From NCBI GenBank assembly GCA_037042185.1, contig JAXQJY010000030.1, forward strand, positions 2,108,001 through 2,172,000: 64,000 nt of DNA, written 5' to 3'. A model generated the notes under the pieces. The model saw only the letters and a program-made list of their open reading frames with translations. It was not told the origin of the DNA and made no database searches. The translations under genes and the position numbers were made by a program. The stretch is from Sordariomycetes sp. S80-01Y. Taxonomy: Eukaryota; Ascomycota; Sordariomycetes. Below, in pieces: positions 11,040 to 23,481 of the stretch. Each line of letters starts with the position of its first letter. The stretch's first letter is position 1.

Positions 11040-12193
11040 CTTCGTATACTTGGCCTCAATTTCAAATGAGCGGTATATTGAGAGGAAAAAGAATGATGTA
11101 CCTACGTAGTTTGGAAGTGGGTGTGGGAGACGCGGTGTAAGTTTTTGGGTGGAGACTAGAATTTTCGAGAGGATGCAACTTGATGTAATCCAAGACGGAA
11201 GCTATGCAGACCGCTGGCTGGAGGCCACCAGGTCGGCGCACGATTGGTATGAGCATTCACGTAAGGCTGACGGGCTCGACAGCATGGAGAGGGAGGTTGA
11301 GGTTAGACTTCTGGCTCTGGGAGGCTTCGCCCGAACCATGAACAACATAGCAGACTACGAGACCACCGTCCAGTTCAGATGATTCATTCTACTAGAGGAA
11401 TTTGATCGCTAGAAGTCGAACCTTTCAATCCTGATGCGATTGTGTCTGAATCTGAACAGATGAACAGAGGATCAGTTCCGGACAATAACTGCGGTTGATC
11501 TCGAGAGTGGTAGTCTGATTCCCCGTGTGGATGACCCACGACAACACCTAGTCAATTATGGTTATCAATCGTAACAAATGAAGAATCGTGCATATCAGAA
11601 GCCGAGGAAGGGCAAAGTCATCGGGTCGTGAGACTAATGAGCCTCTCTGTATGCGTCGACAAGCGATGAGCCACCGCAGGGTAGCGAAGACGAGCAACTG
11701 TTGTTGTCCAACAGCTCAACAGCTGCCTACAAGGCGGCAGTTGATCGCCTGAGACGGCGCAATCTGAAACCCCGAGCATCCGGCCATATTGAAATCGATC
11801 CTCGTTGAATTGCCCAATCATTTCGCGTCCTCAGCGGTTCGTGGCGGTGTTTGCCCGTTCGGGCGCCCCCCTGCAGCGTCATTGCTTGGGTGCGGTTGCT
11901 GGGCAACGGGCACTGTTTAGACTCCCGCTGCGCCCACCTCGACTCCGGTGCACCGGTCGCAACACCTCCAAAACCCACCACGACCTGTCGCATTGCCTTT
12001 CAACCAGCCTATCGCATCCGCCTCAATCTCTCATTTTCAACGTTCTCTACCAGCTTTACTCAACCGACGATATACTTTACTGCGCAAAGCTTATCCGTTG
12101 CCGCGACGTGTTGTCGCCGTCACTTACACCCCTCGTCCCGCGAGTCTCACCACTGACATTCCAGTCGTCGCAACATCACACAGCCAGCCAGCC
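11040..12193. other. Divergent intergenic region upstream of the chitin synthase
   Basis: Holds the methyltransferase and chitin synthase promoters. A frame from an ATG at 11173 to 11382 could code for 69 residues (see findings) but has no support. The reading frame upstream of the chitin synthase ATG is open back to 11948 but has no ATG there and reads like leader sequence. Confidence 0.5.
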
Positions 12194-15100
12194 ATGGACC
12201 GTCGTCCGAGCACGCCCACTCGGCCCCCCGAGTATGCCAACAGTCTCCCCTCCTACCACGACGACGACGACCAGTACACTCCCACCGGTCAGAACGCAGC
12301 GGCTGTGAGACTGTTGACCTCCATCGACGGCGAGTCCAGCCTCGACGACGCTCGATCGTACGTGCCCCAGACTTCTTCAGAAACCCATACATCTTCTACT
12401 GCCTCTTTGCCCACCCAACGACGACCAATTCACCCGCCAGTTGTATTCCCGCCGCCGTCGCAGGCCGCTGAGAGCACTGGAGTAGACCATCGCAACGTCA
12501 ACAGTATCCAGGACCGGTCCTCTGTAAAGTTGCAGAAGCGGACCGATCCTGTCCCTGAGGAGGCTTCGTCCCTCCCAACCATCCCCGAGGGGCCAAGCAA
12601 CCGCCTGAGGCAACATCAGAAGACACACACGCCCCCGTTCTCCCCTCACAGATCAGAATCAAACAGCAGTATGAAATCAAACTTACACGGTCCCCGTGAC
12701 AGGATCAGATCCGGTCGACGGTACCAACCCACAGCCACGGCCAGCGGCATCAGCGATCTCTCATCGTCAGGTCTGGGAGACGTCCCCAGCATGCCGCCTC
12801 CAGATTCCACATACGTCCCCTTCGCAGGGCGCGATGCTTCGCCCCAACGATCGTGGTCTCCGAGCAGCCGCATGTCGGGCTACTCGAGGCCTCCACCAAC
12901 AAACCTCTCATACGAGCCAGTCGATCTCAACGGCAGTCCAAGGCCGGGGACTCCTTCTTCAGCGTATGGAGGCTCGCCGCGGCGACCTCTGCCACCTGCG
13001 CCTCTGTTCAGTAATAATGCTGCGCGAGGATCACAACAAACTTTTGCCGACGACGCAACTGTCTCCATCCCGCTTAACGACCACGACCCAGATGATGTCT
13101 TTGGCCCGGAATCCGATCTTGGCCAGCGTCGCCCCGGCATGCCTGGTGACCGAGCTTCGTACCTCTCATCCGACCAGGAGACGCTCTCTGAGATGCCTGA
13201 CGCCTACGAGAAGGTCGAACACTACGGCCCGGCGCCTGACGGTGCTCAAGAACGTCGTGGTGTTCGTGCGCCGCAGATGTCGAGAAAAGAAGTGCAGCTC
13301 ATCAACGGTGAGCTGGTCCTGGAGTGCAAGATCCCTACCATCCTGTACAGCTTCCTACCTCGGAGAGACGAGGTTGAGTTCACGCACATGCGTTACACGG
13401 CCGTGACGTGCGACCCAGACGACTTTGTGGACAAGGGGTACAAGCTGCGCCAGTCCATCGGCCGCACCACGCGCGAAACGGAGCTCTTCATCTGCATCAC
13501 AATGTACAACGAGGACGAGGTCGGCTTCACGCGCACCATGTACGCCGTCATGAAGAACATCTCTCACTTTTGCTCCCGCAACAAGTCCCGGACCTGGGGC
13601 GAGACTGGTTGGCAGAAGATTGTTGTCTGCATCATCTCTGACGGTCGAGAGAAGATTCACCCCCGAACTCTCGACGCGCTGGCTGCGATGGGTGTCTACC
13701 AGGACGGTATCGCAAAGAACTTTGTCAACAACCGCGCTGTGCAGGCCCACGTTTACGAGTACACCACACAGGTCTCTCTGGACTCGGATTTGAAGTTCAA
13801 GGGTGCCGAGAAGGGCATCGTTCCCTGCCAGATGATCTTCTGTCTCAAGGAGAAGAACCAGCGCAAGCTCAACTCCCACCGCTGGTTTTTCAACGCGTTT
13901 GGCAAGGCCCTCAACCCCAACGTCTGCATCCTTCTTGATGTGGGAACTCGACCCGGCGGAAACTCGCTCTATCATCTGTGGAAGGCTTTCGACACCGACT
14001 CTAACGTTGCAGGTGCTTGCGGTGAAATCAAGGCAATGAAGGGCCGTATGGGCGCCAACCTCCTCAACCCGCTAGTGGCCTCTCAGAACTTCGAGTACAA
14101 GATGTCCAACATCCTTGACAAGCCCCTTGAGTCCGTCTTTGGCTACATTACCGTGCTTCCCGGTGCCCTGTCTGCCTACCGATACCACGCCTTGCAGAAT
14201 GATGAGACGGGCCACGGTCCGTTGAGCCAGTACTTCAAGGGCGAGACGCTACACGGCCAACATGCGGATGTCTTCACGGCCAACATGTACCTCGCTGAAG
14301 ACCGTATTCTCTGTTGGGAGCTGGTCACCAAGCGGAGCGAGAGATGGGTCTTGAAATACGTCAAGTCTTGCAAGGGTGAGACTGATGTTCCAGGTAAGCC
14401 GAAGTCCCCTAACCCTTTACACTGTATCGTTTCTGACCCTCCCCAGACACTGTCCCTGAATTCATCTCGCAACGTCGACGTTGGCTCAACGGTGCCTTCT
14501 TCGCTGCCGTCTATTCTCTCGTCCAGATCCGCCAGATCTGGGGTACTGATCACACCATCGCCCGCAAAGTCCTACTGCACATCGAATCCGTCTACCAGGC
14601 CGTCCAGCTCCTCTTCACCTACTTCTCCCTCGCCAACTTCTACCTCACCTTCTACTTCGTCGCCGGCGGTCTCTCTGATAAAAAGGTCGATCCCTTCGGC
14701 CATGGTATCGGCGCGATCCTGTTCGTAATACTCAAGTTCACCTGCATTCTCTTGATCTGCAGTCAGTTCATCTTGAGTTTGGGAAATCGACCACAGGGCG
14801 CGAGCCGGCTGTACCTGGCCAGTATGATCATCTACGCTATCATTATGGTGTACACGACCTTTGCTATTGTCTGGATTGTTGTACGACAGCTCACGGGCGA
14901 CCAAGACGAGGAGAACTCCCTGACACTCGGTAACAACGTTTTCACCAACCTCATCGTCTCGGTTGCTTCGACTTTCGGTCTCTACGTTCTCATGTCGCTG
15001 CTCTACCTCGAGCCGTGGCACCTGATCACGTCCTGGGCCCAGTACTTCCTCCTCTTGCCGTCTTACATCTGCACGCTCCAGGTCTACGCCTTCTGCAACA

Positions 15101-15621
15101 CCCACGACGTCACTTGGGGTACCAAGGGAGACAATGTTATGCGCACTGATCTCGGCGGTGCCGTGGGCAAGGGGCAGACCGTCGAGCTGGAAATGCCCTC
15201 TGAGCAGCTGGACATCGACTCGGGCTACGACGAGGCCCTGCGAAACCTTCGAGACCGTCTGACCGTCGCTGAGGCGCCGCCCTCGGAGGCTCAGATGCAG
15301 GAAGACTACTATAAGTCCGTGCGTACGTACATGGTCCTCATCTGGATGGTCGCCAACGGCCTCCTCGCCATGGGCGTGAGTGAAGCGTACGGCAGCGCTG
15401 GCATCGGTGACAACTTCTACCTGAGGTTCATCCTCTGGAGCGTCGCCGGTCTGGCGCTGTTCCGTGCGTTGGGATCCACGACTTTTGCGATCATCAACGT
15501 CGTCAACATCGTGGTCGAGGGTAGGGTGCGCATGAGTTTGAAGGTGCCAAAGTGGCTCGGCGGTTTCGGAAGCAAGGTGAACGACGCTGTCAGTAGTGTG
15601 GGCAGCTCCTTGAGGAGCTGA
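12194..15621 (+). CDS. Chitin synthase, division 1 (probably class I)
   Basis: Polymerises N-acetylglucosamine from UDP-GlcNAc and extrudes chitin across the plasma membrane. Exons are 12194-14393 and 14447-15621 (53 nt intron), giving 1124 residues. An N-terminal low-complexity cytosolic region (about 1-350) precedes the chitin synthase N-terminal domain and the GT2 domain. Catalytic marks are the EDRIL motif near E702-D703 and the product-binding QRRRW at 742-746, formed just after the splice junction. At least six membrane helices follow (about 755-1100). The text around [10 protein letters not shown] and [17 protein letters not shown] resembles class I/II enzymes rather than class III, and there is no myosin or DEK domain as in classes V-VII. 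Class I versus II is my judgement from memory of the families. Confidence 0.93.
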
Positions 15622-15939
15622 TATTGTTCTTGATTGTGTGTGTATTTGGCTCGGAGTTCCGGTTTGGTGTTGATTGGAGTTTGGGTAATGGATGAGATGA
15701 TGCCTGATGATATCCGGCATGACTTGCAAGATAGGTTCAATGTACGACACTGTGAGCTCTCGCACATGCACATAACAAGCCAACATTAGAATACGAAACG
15801 TAACTGCTATTGATTCGCCGTGAAGGGCTCTAAGTACCAAAGACCAAAATCCTGACGCCAATCCTACCCAAGATGCACGTGGATATACCATACCATCCAT
15901 GCTTTTCTTTCCAACAGTCATCATTCTCAAATCATGATC
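15622..15939. other. Convergent 3' region of chitin synthase and sulfite reductase
   Basis: About 320 bases between two converging stop codons. No gene or stable hairpin stands out. Confidence 0.5.
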
Positions 15940-18900
15940 TTACTCTTCGTCAGATTCCTCTTCAGCGACCTGGATTCTCAGTTAGCATCCGCGTCCACTC
16001 GCTCAAGACTGTGAAAGGAGACTTACGCCCTCATGGAAGTTGGTTCCGTCGGTCGTCGCCTTGATGACGCCGGTGCGCACGCAGTAGTCGCCGAACTTCT
16101 CACCCTCCTCGCGCTCGACGGCGTACTTCTTCAGCAGCGGCTTCATGATCTCGAGGATCTCCTCCTCCTTGATGCTCTGCCTGTAGAGCTTGTTCAGCCT
16201 CTGGCCGTGGTATCCGCCGCCGAGGTACATGTTGTAGGCGCCGTACGCCTTGCCCACGAAGGCCACCTCGGCGAGCCAGGGCCTGGCGCAGCCGTTGGGG
16301 CAGCCTGTCATGCGCATGACGATGGAGTCCTGCCTCAGACCAGCCTCCTCGAGGCAGGATTCGAGCTTGGAGATGAGGACGGGGAGGTAGCGCTCCGACT
16401 CGGCCATGGCGAGACCGCAGGTCGGGAAGGCTACGCAGGCCGAGGAAGAGAGACGCAGGCCCGAGAACTGGATGTTGTCGAGCTTGTACTTCTTCATGAG
16501 CGCCTTGACGGTGTCGAGATCCGCATCCTCGATGTTGGACATGATGAGATGCTGGTTACCGGTCAGGCGGAATTCACCCTTACCGAGCTGGGCGATCTCG
16601 CGCAGACCAGTCTTCATCTGGAAGTCAGGCGTGTCCTCGATGCGGCCGTTCTCGATGAAGAAGGTGAAGTGATTCAAGCCGTTCTCGTCCTTCTGCCATC
16701 CGAAGGTGTCGACGTTGGACTTGAACTCGAAAGGCTTGGCCGACTCAAACTTCTTCTCCCAGAGGTCCTCAACCTTGGAGCGGAAGACATCGACCGTCAT
16801 GTCGTCGATGGTGTACTTGAGACGCGCGTGCTTGCGGTTCTTGCGGTCGCCGTGGTCGCGCTGGACGAGCATGATCTTCTCGCAGACGATGTGCGCGTCG
16901 GCAGCGGTGACGTAGCCAAGCATGCGGCCGGTCTGGGGGTACGTCTTCTTGTTGTTGTGGGTGGCACCCATACCTCCTCCAGCGAGAACGTTGAAGCCCT
17001 CGAGGTTGCCGTCGGCGCCCTTGATGGCGATCAGGCCAATGTCGTGGGCGTAGACGTCGGTGTCGTTGTGAGGGGGGATGGCGATGGTGATCTTGAACTT
17101 TCGCGGGAGGTAGGTGGGACCGTAGAGCGGCTCGAAGTCCTGGACCGCGTCGCCGGCGACCTGCGTCTTCTTGTTGTCGTCGTCGGTGAGCCAGATCTCG
17201 TGGTACGCAGTGGTAGAGGGCAGGAGGTGGTCGCTGATCTTCTGAGAGACAGCGTGGACCTGCTTCTGGTACTTGGACTCCGTGGGCAGGGAGCTGCACA
17301 TGACGTTGCGGTTGACGTCGCCGCACGCAGCAATGGTGGACATGAGGGCGCGGTTGATAGCTTGCATGGCAGGCTTGAGCTTGCCCTTGACGACACCGTG
17401 GAACTGGAAGGTCTGACGAGTGGTGAGCTTCATCGTCTCGTTTCCAAGCTCGTTGCTGATGTCGTCCATTTGAACCCATTGCTTGGGGGTGGCGATACCA
17501 CCCGCGAGACGGCAGCGGATCATGAAGGAGTAAGCGGGCTCCAGGCCTTGGGCCTTGCGCTCGTCACGAACGTCACGGTCATCCTGCATGTAGGTTCCGT
17601 GGAACTTGGTGAGCTGCTGGTCCCAAGCGGAGATGGCGCCAGTGGAGGGGTCGTTCAGGCCCTCAACAATGGTACCGCGAAGGTAGTTGGAGGCAAGCTT
17701 GATGTCCTCGTTGGTGATTGGCGGGGGCTCCTCGGGGAGGCCCTCGACCTTGTCAACACCGAGAGCGGTCCAGATCTTGGGCTCCCACTCGTTGTAGGCA
17801 GTGTGGTACGCATCGGGGTCCTGGTCGTCACCGAGACCAATATCAGCAAGAGGCTTAGCGCCAAGGTTGGCAAGCAGCCTGTTGAGATCCTTTGCGGGCT
17901 TGTTGTAGTAGATCTTGTCCTCCTTGCGAGGCCAGTAGTGGCTGTCACCGAGACCGAAGACGGAGTAGTTGACCGTGGCGAGGTCGAGGTCGGTGTTGTC
18001 CTTGATGGCGTCCCAGAAGGGCAGACCATTCTGGGGGAATTCACCCTGGCCGGCGACCGAGGTGAGGAAAACGATGTTCTCTTCGCTGGGGAGATCCTCG
18101 AGAGGGTAGTCCTCCATAGCCATGACAGTGGTCTTCAGCCCACGAGCACGGCCTCGGTTGCCCAGGCGCTTAGCCAGAGAACCGGCGTTGCCGTTGTCGG
18201 AAGCGAACAAGATGGTCAGGGGCGCACCCAACAGACCCTCGAGAAGCTGGTTGTAGGCATCCTTGGCCTTACGCTTCTGCTGAGCACGAACCTCGGTACC
18301 GTAGTCCTGGGCCAGGCTGGAAGCGAACTTGGGCTCCTTCTTCATCAGCTGAGTGAGCTGGTTGTCGCGGGCCAGGAACTTCTTGAGCTCCTGCTTGATG
18401 AGCTCGGAGTCGAGGGTAAAGACGGGCTCGCCCTTCTTCTCGTTGTCGGGGTTCCACCTGTACAGAGGCCAGTAGCCGGCATCGACAGCCTTCTTGGTCT
18501 CCTGGAGGACGGTGAGAGGTGAGTCGCCCTCACCAAAGTAGGGCAGGTAAGCCATAACGACGGAGGGTCCCTCGAACTTGTCGGCCTCGAGCAAAGCTTG
18601 AAGAACCTGAGTGTAGGAGCTGTAGACGGCTGTCGAAGCGACGTAGACGTTGCCGAAGTTCATGGCGTACAGACCAATGTCCTTCTTCCTGCGCTCAGCG
18701 TCGGCGGCTGCCTTTTCGGAATAGGGAGTCGAGTCAATGATGAGCATGTTGACGTTCTCGCCAGAAGACAGAACATGGTGCACACCGGAGTTGCCAAGAT
18801 CATAAGCCCAGGCGTCGGATCCAGTGAGCCACAGTGACTCCTTGCGGAAGAGGCTCTTGTTCTTCAACAGCTTCTGGGCCAGAGGCGAACCGTCAGTCTC

Positions 18901-20738
18901 GAGACGAGCAATGACATCGTCGGCAACCTCGGTGGCCTTGGCAGGATCCTCGGCGTTCAAAGCCCACTTGGCGAGCCAGCTCTTGGGGCCCTCGGTGATG
19001 AACTCCTTGCTGCTAGCAGCCTCCTTGGCCTCTTTGACGAAGCGAGTCCTGAGATCCTTGCGGGCGAGCAGGGAGCCAAAGCCGAATTCCGGGCTGGCAG
19101 CGACTGTCGAGGAGATACCAGCGTTCGACGACTTCAGAGCGTTGGCCACATACCTCCTCTTGCCGAACAGCTGATCAAGGATCTTGTCGTAAGCTGTCTC
19201 AAGCTGAGGGGCCTGGACAGTGTAGTCAGACTGCTCCTCGGGTCCATCCCGCACGCCAATCTCGAGGTTCTGGATTGGCTTGTCCGAGGTAAGGTTTTGA
19301 ACAATGCCACGCAGGGCCTGAGTGATGACCTTGGGGTCGACATAACCCAGCTGATAGCCAACAATGTGCTCAACACCGCCAGGTCCGCTCTTGGTAGAGG
19401 TCAAGACATCGATCAAAAGGGGTCCCCACTTGGTCGTCTTGCGGTGAATCTGCTCGAGCACGGCAATCCTCTTGATGCCACTCGGGATGGCCTGGACTAG
19501 CTTCGATCCAATCCACGGCCTGTAAAGTCGAGGGGTGATGATGGCAGCCTTGGCGAAGATGTCGTCGGGCTTCGCATTGTCGAGAACCTCGGCGAAGGAG
19601 CCAGCGTCGGATCCGAAGATGAAGAGAGCATTGGTCGCATCAGCAGGGCCCGAAACCTCGAAAGCACTGTAATCCCGGCCGGTAGCGTTCTTGAGCTGTG
19701 TCCAGACGCGAGTCGCGGTATCGTAGATGTCGGCAGAGGTAATTTGAGGGGGCGCGGTCTCAACAGTCGTGGCGACGGACGCGGTGGCATCAGAGTCACC
19801 AGACTCACTGGCCTGGCTCGTCTTTGCCGATGTGCCCGCCGAAACAACCTTGGAAGCCAATGCGCTCGCGGGGGGTTGCAGACCGTTGGGGTTCTGCGGC
19901 GCGGACCCGTTCACATTGGGCTCCGGTACGCTGGAAGCGACGGCAACGTGGCCGTCATCAGCATAGATGCCAGACGCCGAAATGCCGCCAGACTGGAACC
20001 TCCTCACCGCGTCAATGTCAAGAATGTCCCTGACGACCTCGGTCTCCTCAGGCGCAATGGGCTCATCTTTCTCAGAGGTGCCCGGGGCGAAGAAGTGAAC
20101 CACACCCTTGCCCGTCCTCACGGCCAGCGCATGCGCCGTCAGAGCCATATCCTGCGCCTCTTGCAGGGTCTCTGAGTGGAGGAAAGTCCATCCTGTGTTG
20201 CGAATAGATGTGATGACAGAGTAGTCGGCGAAGCGACGAGGCTCGAGAGACACATGCAGAACGACGGGATACTGTGCGAGCTTGTAGAGGTGGGAGATGG
20301 AGGCGAGCAGGATGTTGGAGGTGGTGGTAACGGAAGCGAGCTTGCCCGAGCGGATGGGGGCGAAGACGGAGAGGAGAGGGTCGTTGTTATGGCGGACAGA
20401 TTGGACCTATTTCGTTAGCATTTTGTTGCTGTCCGTCTTGTGTTCGCCGGCCAACATACATCTGGGACGCCCTGGGCTACAACGCTGTTGTCCTTGCGGC
20501 CAGCATAGCGCTTGAGATGGGACGAGAAGCCCGAGTCGGTCGCCAATGAAGGCTGAACCGACACAATAACATCACTGGCAAGGTACGCGATTCTCGACAC
20601 TGCTCGGTGTTAGTTGCTGGGGCTCGATGCGCCTGGAGGGAGTCAAGACATACCAGCCTCTTCGGGCGTGCGAATCTGGTGTGAAGCAGCATCCATCTTG
20701 GAATTGTCGACGGAGCCGGACCTGAACAAAAAGGCCAT
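15940..20738 (-). CDS. MET5: Sulfite reductase (NADPH), beta subunit / hemoprotein
   Basis: Reduces sulfite to sulfide in sulfate assimilation, passing electrons from the flavoprotein alpha subunit (MET10) to a siroheme-[4Fe-4S] centre. Minus-strand exons are 20738-20654, 20599-20460, 20406-16027 and 15969-15940 (introns 54, 53, 53-57 nt class), giving 1544 residues; yeast Met5 is about 1440. Order: an N-terminal region related to pyruvate:ferredoxin oxidoreductases, a flavodoxin-like domain (about 800-950, with DNGNAGSLAKRLGNRG and FGLGDSHYW), then two sulfite/nitrite reductase repeats. The cluster-binding cysteines are in CVAFPTC (about 1400) and TGCPNGC (about 1443). The last exon adds only an acidic tail (VAEEESDEE). 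The start at 20738 comes from two N-terminal introns that join MAFLFRSGS to a continuous conserved frame. Long open frames on the opposite strand are codon-bias shadows. Confidence 0.95.
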
Positions 20739-21710
20739 GATGAAGGCGGAGGAGGGAGGGAAAAAGCAGCACTTGGAATTATAACGAGAGGGTCCTCCGC
20801 TCCGCTCTCTGACTCGGTTGCTGGAGTTGCTGAGGGCCTTGGGTCTGGAGTAGTTGGGACCCTCTTCCGACGAGAAACAGCCACTGACAGGCCCTGGAGG
20901 CGAACGGCTGCTGATGGATTACAAGTCGAAACTCCACTGTCCTCGACGGCTTGTATGGGAAAAGGAGAAAATTCGTCCCCGCAGACCGAACCCTTGGGAA
21001 GAATTGCGTGATCGGCCGTGTCGAGGGCGTTGAGGCAGGGTGCCACGGTGCCACGGCCACTACCAGGGCCTTAACCGATGGCGCCTTTGGGGACCCTGAG
21101 CGCGGCGTGGGACGGCGCTGGACGGTGCTGGAGCTTTGGTGGAGGGGCAGAATTAGCAATTGCCGGCGACGGATTCGTCGACATTGCGAGAATAGTCCGA
21201 GTTCCGTTTGAGCGTCGTGGTGTCCAAGACCCCTCCACGCCCGACGAACCGAAGCCGCCGCAGATGGCGAAATATTTGGTAGCGTCCGAATGCCGGAGCC
21301 GGACGCCCCACCACGGCGAGGAATGATGCTCAGTCAGCACCATCTGCGTGCAGGTGCAGTGCAGGCCGACACGCCACTGTCCCTTTGTTTGCGCTGGATT
21401 CCAATGCAAGTAAATCCCGTAGCAATAGCTATAATGTGGTAGATTTGCAATATTAAACTACTATGTCTTATGTACCGACTTTCGCCAAGCGTCCAAAGCG
21501 GCCGTTCATCATGCTATGCTGGCTGACCCTGGCAGCCTGTGCCTGTGCCTGTGCCTGTGCCCATGCCCAACCAAGTTATGTATTACAGATTCGTGATCTT
21601 CCCGTCCCTCACCCGAGCCGTCGGGACGCACGGCGATGCGCCGGTGAGTTATCCGACGCTCAAAGTCCACATAACACATCTCGTGGCGCGGTCCCCTATT
21701 TCGTGGACGC
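20739..21710. other. Intergenic region upstream of MET5
   Basis: Holds the MET5 promoter and the 3' end of KEI1. A hexanucleotide microsatellite lies at 21535-21558. No gene is recognised. Confidence 0.5.
21535..21558. repeat. Hexanucleotide microsatellite (GCCTGT)4
   Basis: Four perfect tandem copies of GCCTGT, followed by a degenerate GCCCAT unit, in the non-coding gap downstream of KEI1. Confidence 0.85.
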
Positions 21711-22501
21711 TCAAGCGCCTTGCTTAGTGTAGGCTTGGTCTGCCCACTCGCTCTCAGGCTGGCCCAACCAGTAATCCCGCCCATACGAAACCAGGACACG
21801 TCCAATCCTTCCCCTGCGACCCTCGCCTTCAGGCAGGCCATTGCCAAATGGCCCGTCGTTGTCGTCGACGTCCGAGGGCGCCTCGAGGACAATGATTTGC
21901 ATCTGCTTCTGCAGCACCTGTCGCGCAAACGACATCACGATGAACCCAAAGTACACCCTCACAAGAGTCAACCCAACAATCAGGATCATACTCGACGCCG
22001 TCTCGTGAGGAACGACAGCGCCGTGCCTCTCCTGCTCTTTCCGTAAATTGTCCAGCCCTTCCTTGACCATGTCGGGAATGTACTCGCTGTCGTCCGATGA
22101 TGCGCTCGTAAAGTACCACTGCAGACCGAAGACCACGGTGTCGAAGGAGTTGATTATCGTGTCGGCAATGTACAGCCATGCCAGCGCGAGGACTTCGAAG
22201 GGGCTCTGTCGTCGGATATGGGGCATGAGATAGACGAGTGCGACGAGGATCCCGATCGAGTAGAGGTAGGTCGATAGTTGCATGAGGGAAAGCTGATATC
22301 CTGTCAAGATGGCGAGAAGACCGTAGACGCCGGTCACCTTGTTGAAGATCAGGGCCAGGGTGATCAGTTCGGTCGCTGTCTGAAGGGGGATGATGCCAAA
22401 GAGCGTCTGTTCCTCATCAGTATCCTGTATCTGCGTCGTCGGCAGCTCGTGCTTACCTTTGGGCGCGGTACCCGGAGGTACAAGCTTGTGAACCGGGACA
22501 T
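21711..22501 (-). CDS. KEI1: Inositol phosphorylceramide synthase subunit Kei1
   Basis: A Golgi membrane protein that activates and localises IPC synthase (Aur1), the fungal-specific step that makes inositol phosphorylceramide. Exons are 22501-22457 and 22406-21711 (50 nt intron), giving 246 residues. The spliced start gives MSRFTSLYLRVPRPK joined to TLFGIIPLQTATELITLAL, the conserved opening of Kei1 proteins; an unspliced reading from further upstream would break it. Four hydrophobic segments follow (about residues 20-45, 55-80, 90-120 and 155-180). HIRRQSPFEVLALAWLY is strongly Kei1-like. The hydrophilic tail has a GRDYWLGQPESEWADQAY motif. It is divergent from RKI1. Confidence 0.9.
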
Positions 22502-23481
22502 GGTGGCGACTTTGATGCGAGTATCTGGTGACAAAAGAAGAGCTATTGTTCAACTTGCGACCAGTGTCTCGAGGAAGCAGAGAAGAAGTAAGGATACTAC
22601 GCCGTATTCAAAGCAGCGCCCAATTTCGGTGACGACGGATGTGATGCAACGATTTCCAGGAGCACGCGCTCTCTCAGGGTCCCACTGTTGCCGCTTTAAC
22701 GAGCAAGCTCACATCAAATTCTGAGGCCAGGCCGACTTTGCCCTTGCACGCAGAGATTGGCGCCGCTGCCCGGACGGTGTTTTGCAGAAGCCCGTTTGCC
22801 AAGACTCCTAAAGCAGCAGGCCGTTCAGTCCAATCGTGGCCAAACAATGCACCAAGACTCCACTGCAACCCGAGAATGCCGGCCGCAGCCAGGTAGATCT
22901 TCTCCTGTCCAGTCACATGATATGTCACATGATTCAATGCTTTGTCTGATTCAGTCCATTGCCTCTTGTCCCCACCACCCGCGCTCGGCAAGCCCAAGCG
23001 CACTCCACTGGCCTGGCACTGGCAGCCATCGTAACGAGTCCACCTCAGAGAGAGACCTCACGATGATTACCGTCGATTGGACGCGCCCACCATACAGCCG
23101 TGGCCGACCCCACCGTGCAAGGACTCGCTTGAGGCTTTTGAAGTCATGCTGCATGCTCAGCACTCACTTTGCTCCATAGCACGGGCAAATGCGCCGCTGA
23201 TGAAACTACACGGCGCACGCTGCTGGGCTAAGAAAAGTCTCATTGTTGGAGGTACGAGCGGGAGCGCTGCGTCATTTCGAGGGGCTGCCGCTGTCGCTGT
23301 CACTCTTGATAAAAGCTATTCGTCTTCACATGCAGCCTCACAGCGCCAGCTACCATCTTCCTCCTGGACAAGTTCAATTCTATCCGAATTGACTTTACGA
23401 AGCTTTAACACACCTATCTCATACAAGCGCAAGCCGGCTACACCACTTACACCAAATCGCCCATCCCCCACCTTCGCCAGA
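22502..23481. other. Divergent promoter region KEI1/RKI1
   Basis: About 980 bases. The frame leading into RKI1 is open for about 134 codons upstream of the chosen ATG (see findings). A TATA-like GATAAAAG lies near 23308. No other gene is recognised. Confidence 0.5.

Noticed and set aside
11948-12193. N-terminal extension of the chitin synthase by 82 codons
   Set aside because: The frame is open but begins with GTG and has no ATG before 12194; the text resembles a pyrimidine-rich leader.
14572-15930. A 452-codon minus-strand frame over the chitin synthase 3' half
   Set aside because: Antisense shadow of the membrane-domain exon; His/Asp/Val-rich text with no domain.
16033-18522. An 829-codon open frame on the plus strand opposite MET5
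   Set aside because: It is the exact antisense of conserved sulfite reductase domains; its Leu/Val/Gly/Glu-rich text is what reverse-reading of GC-rich codons gives. No family match.
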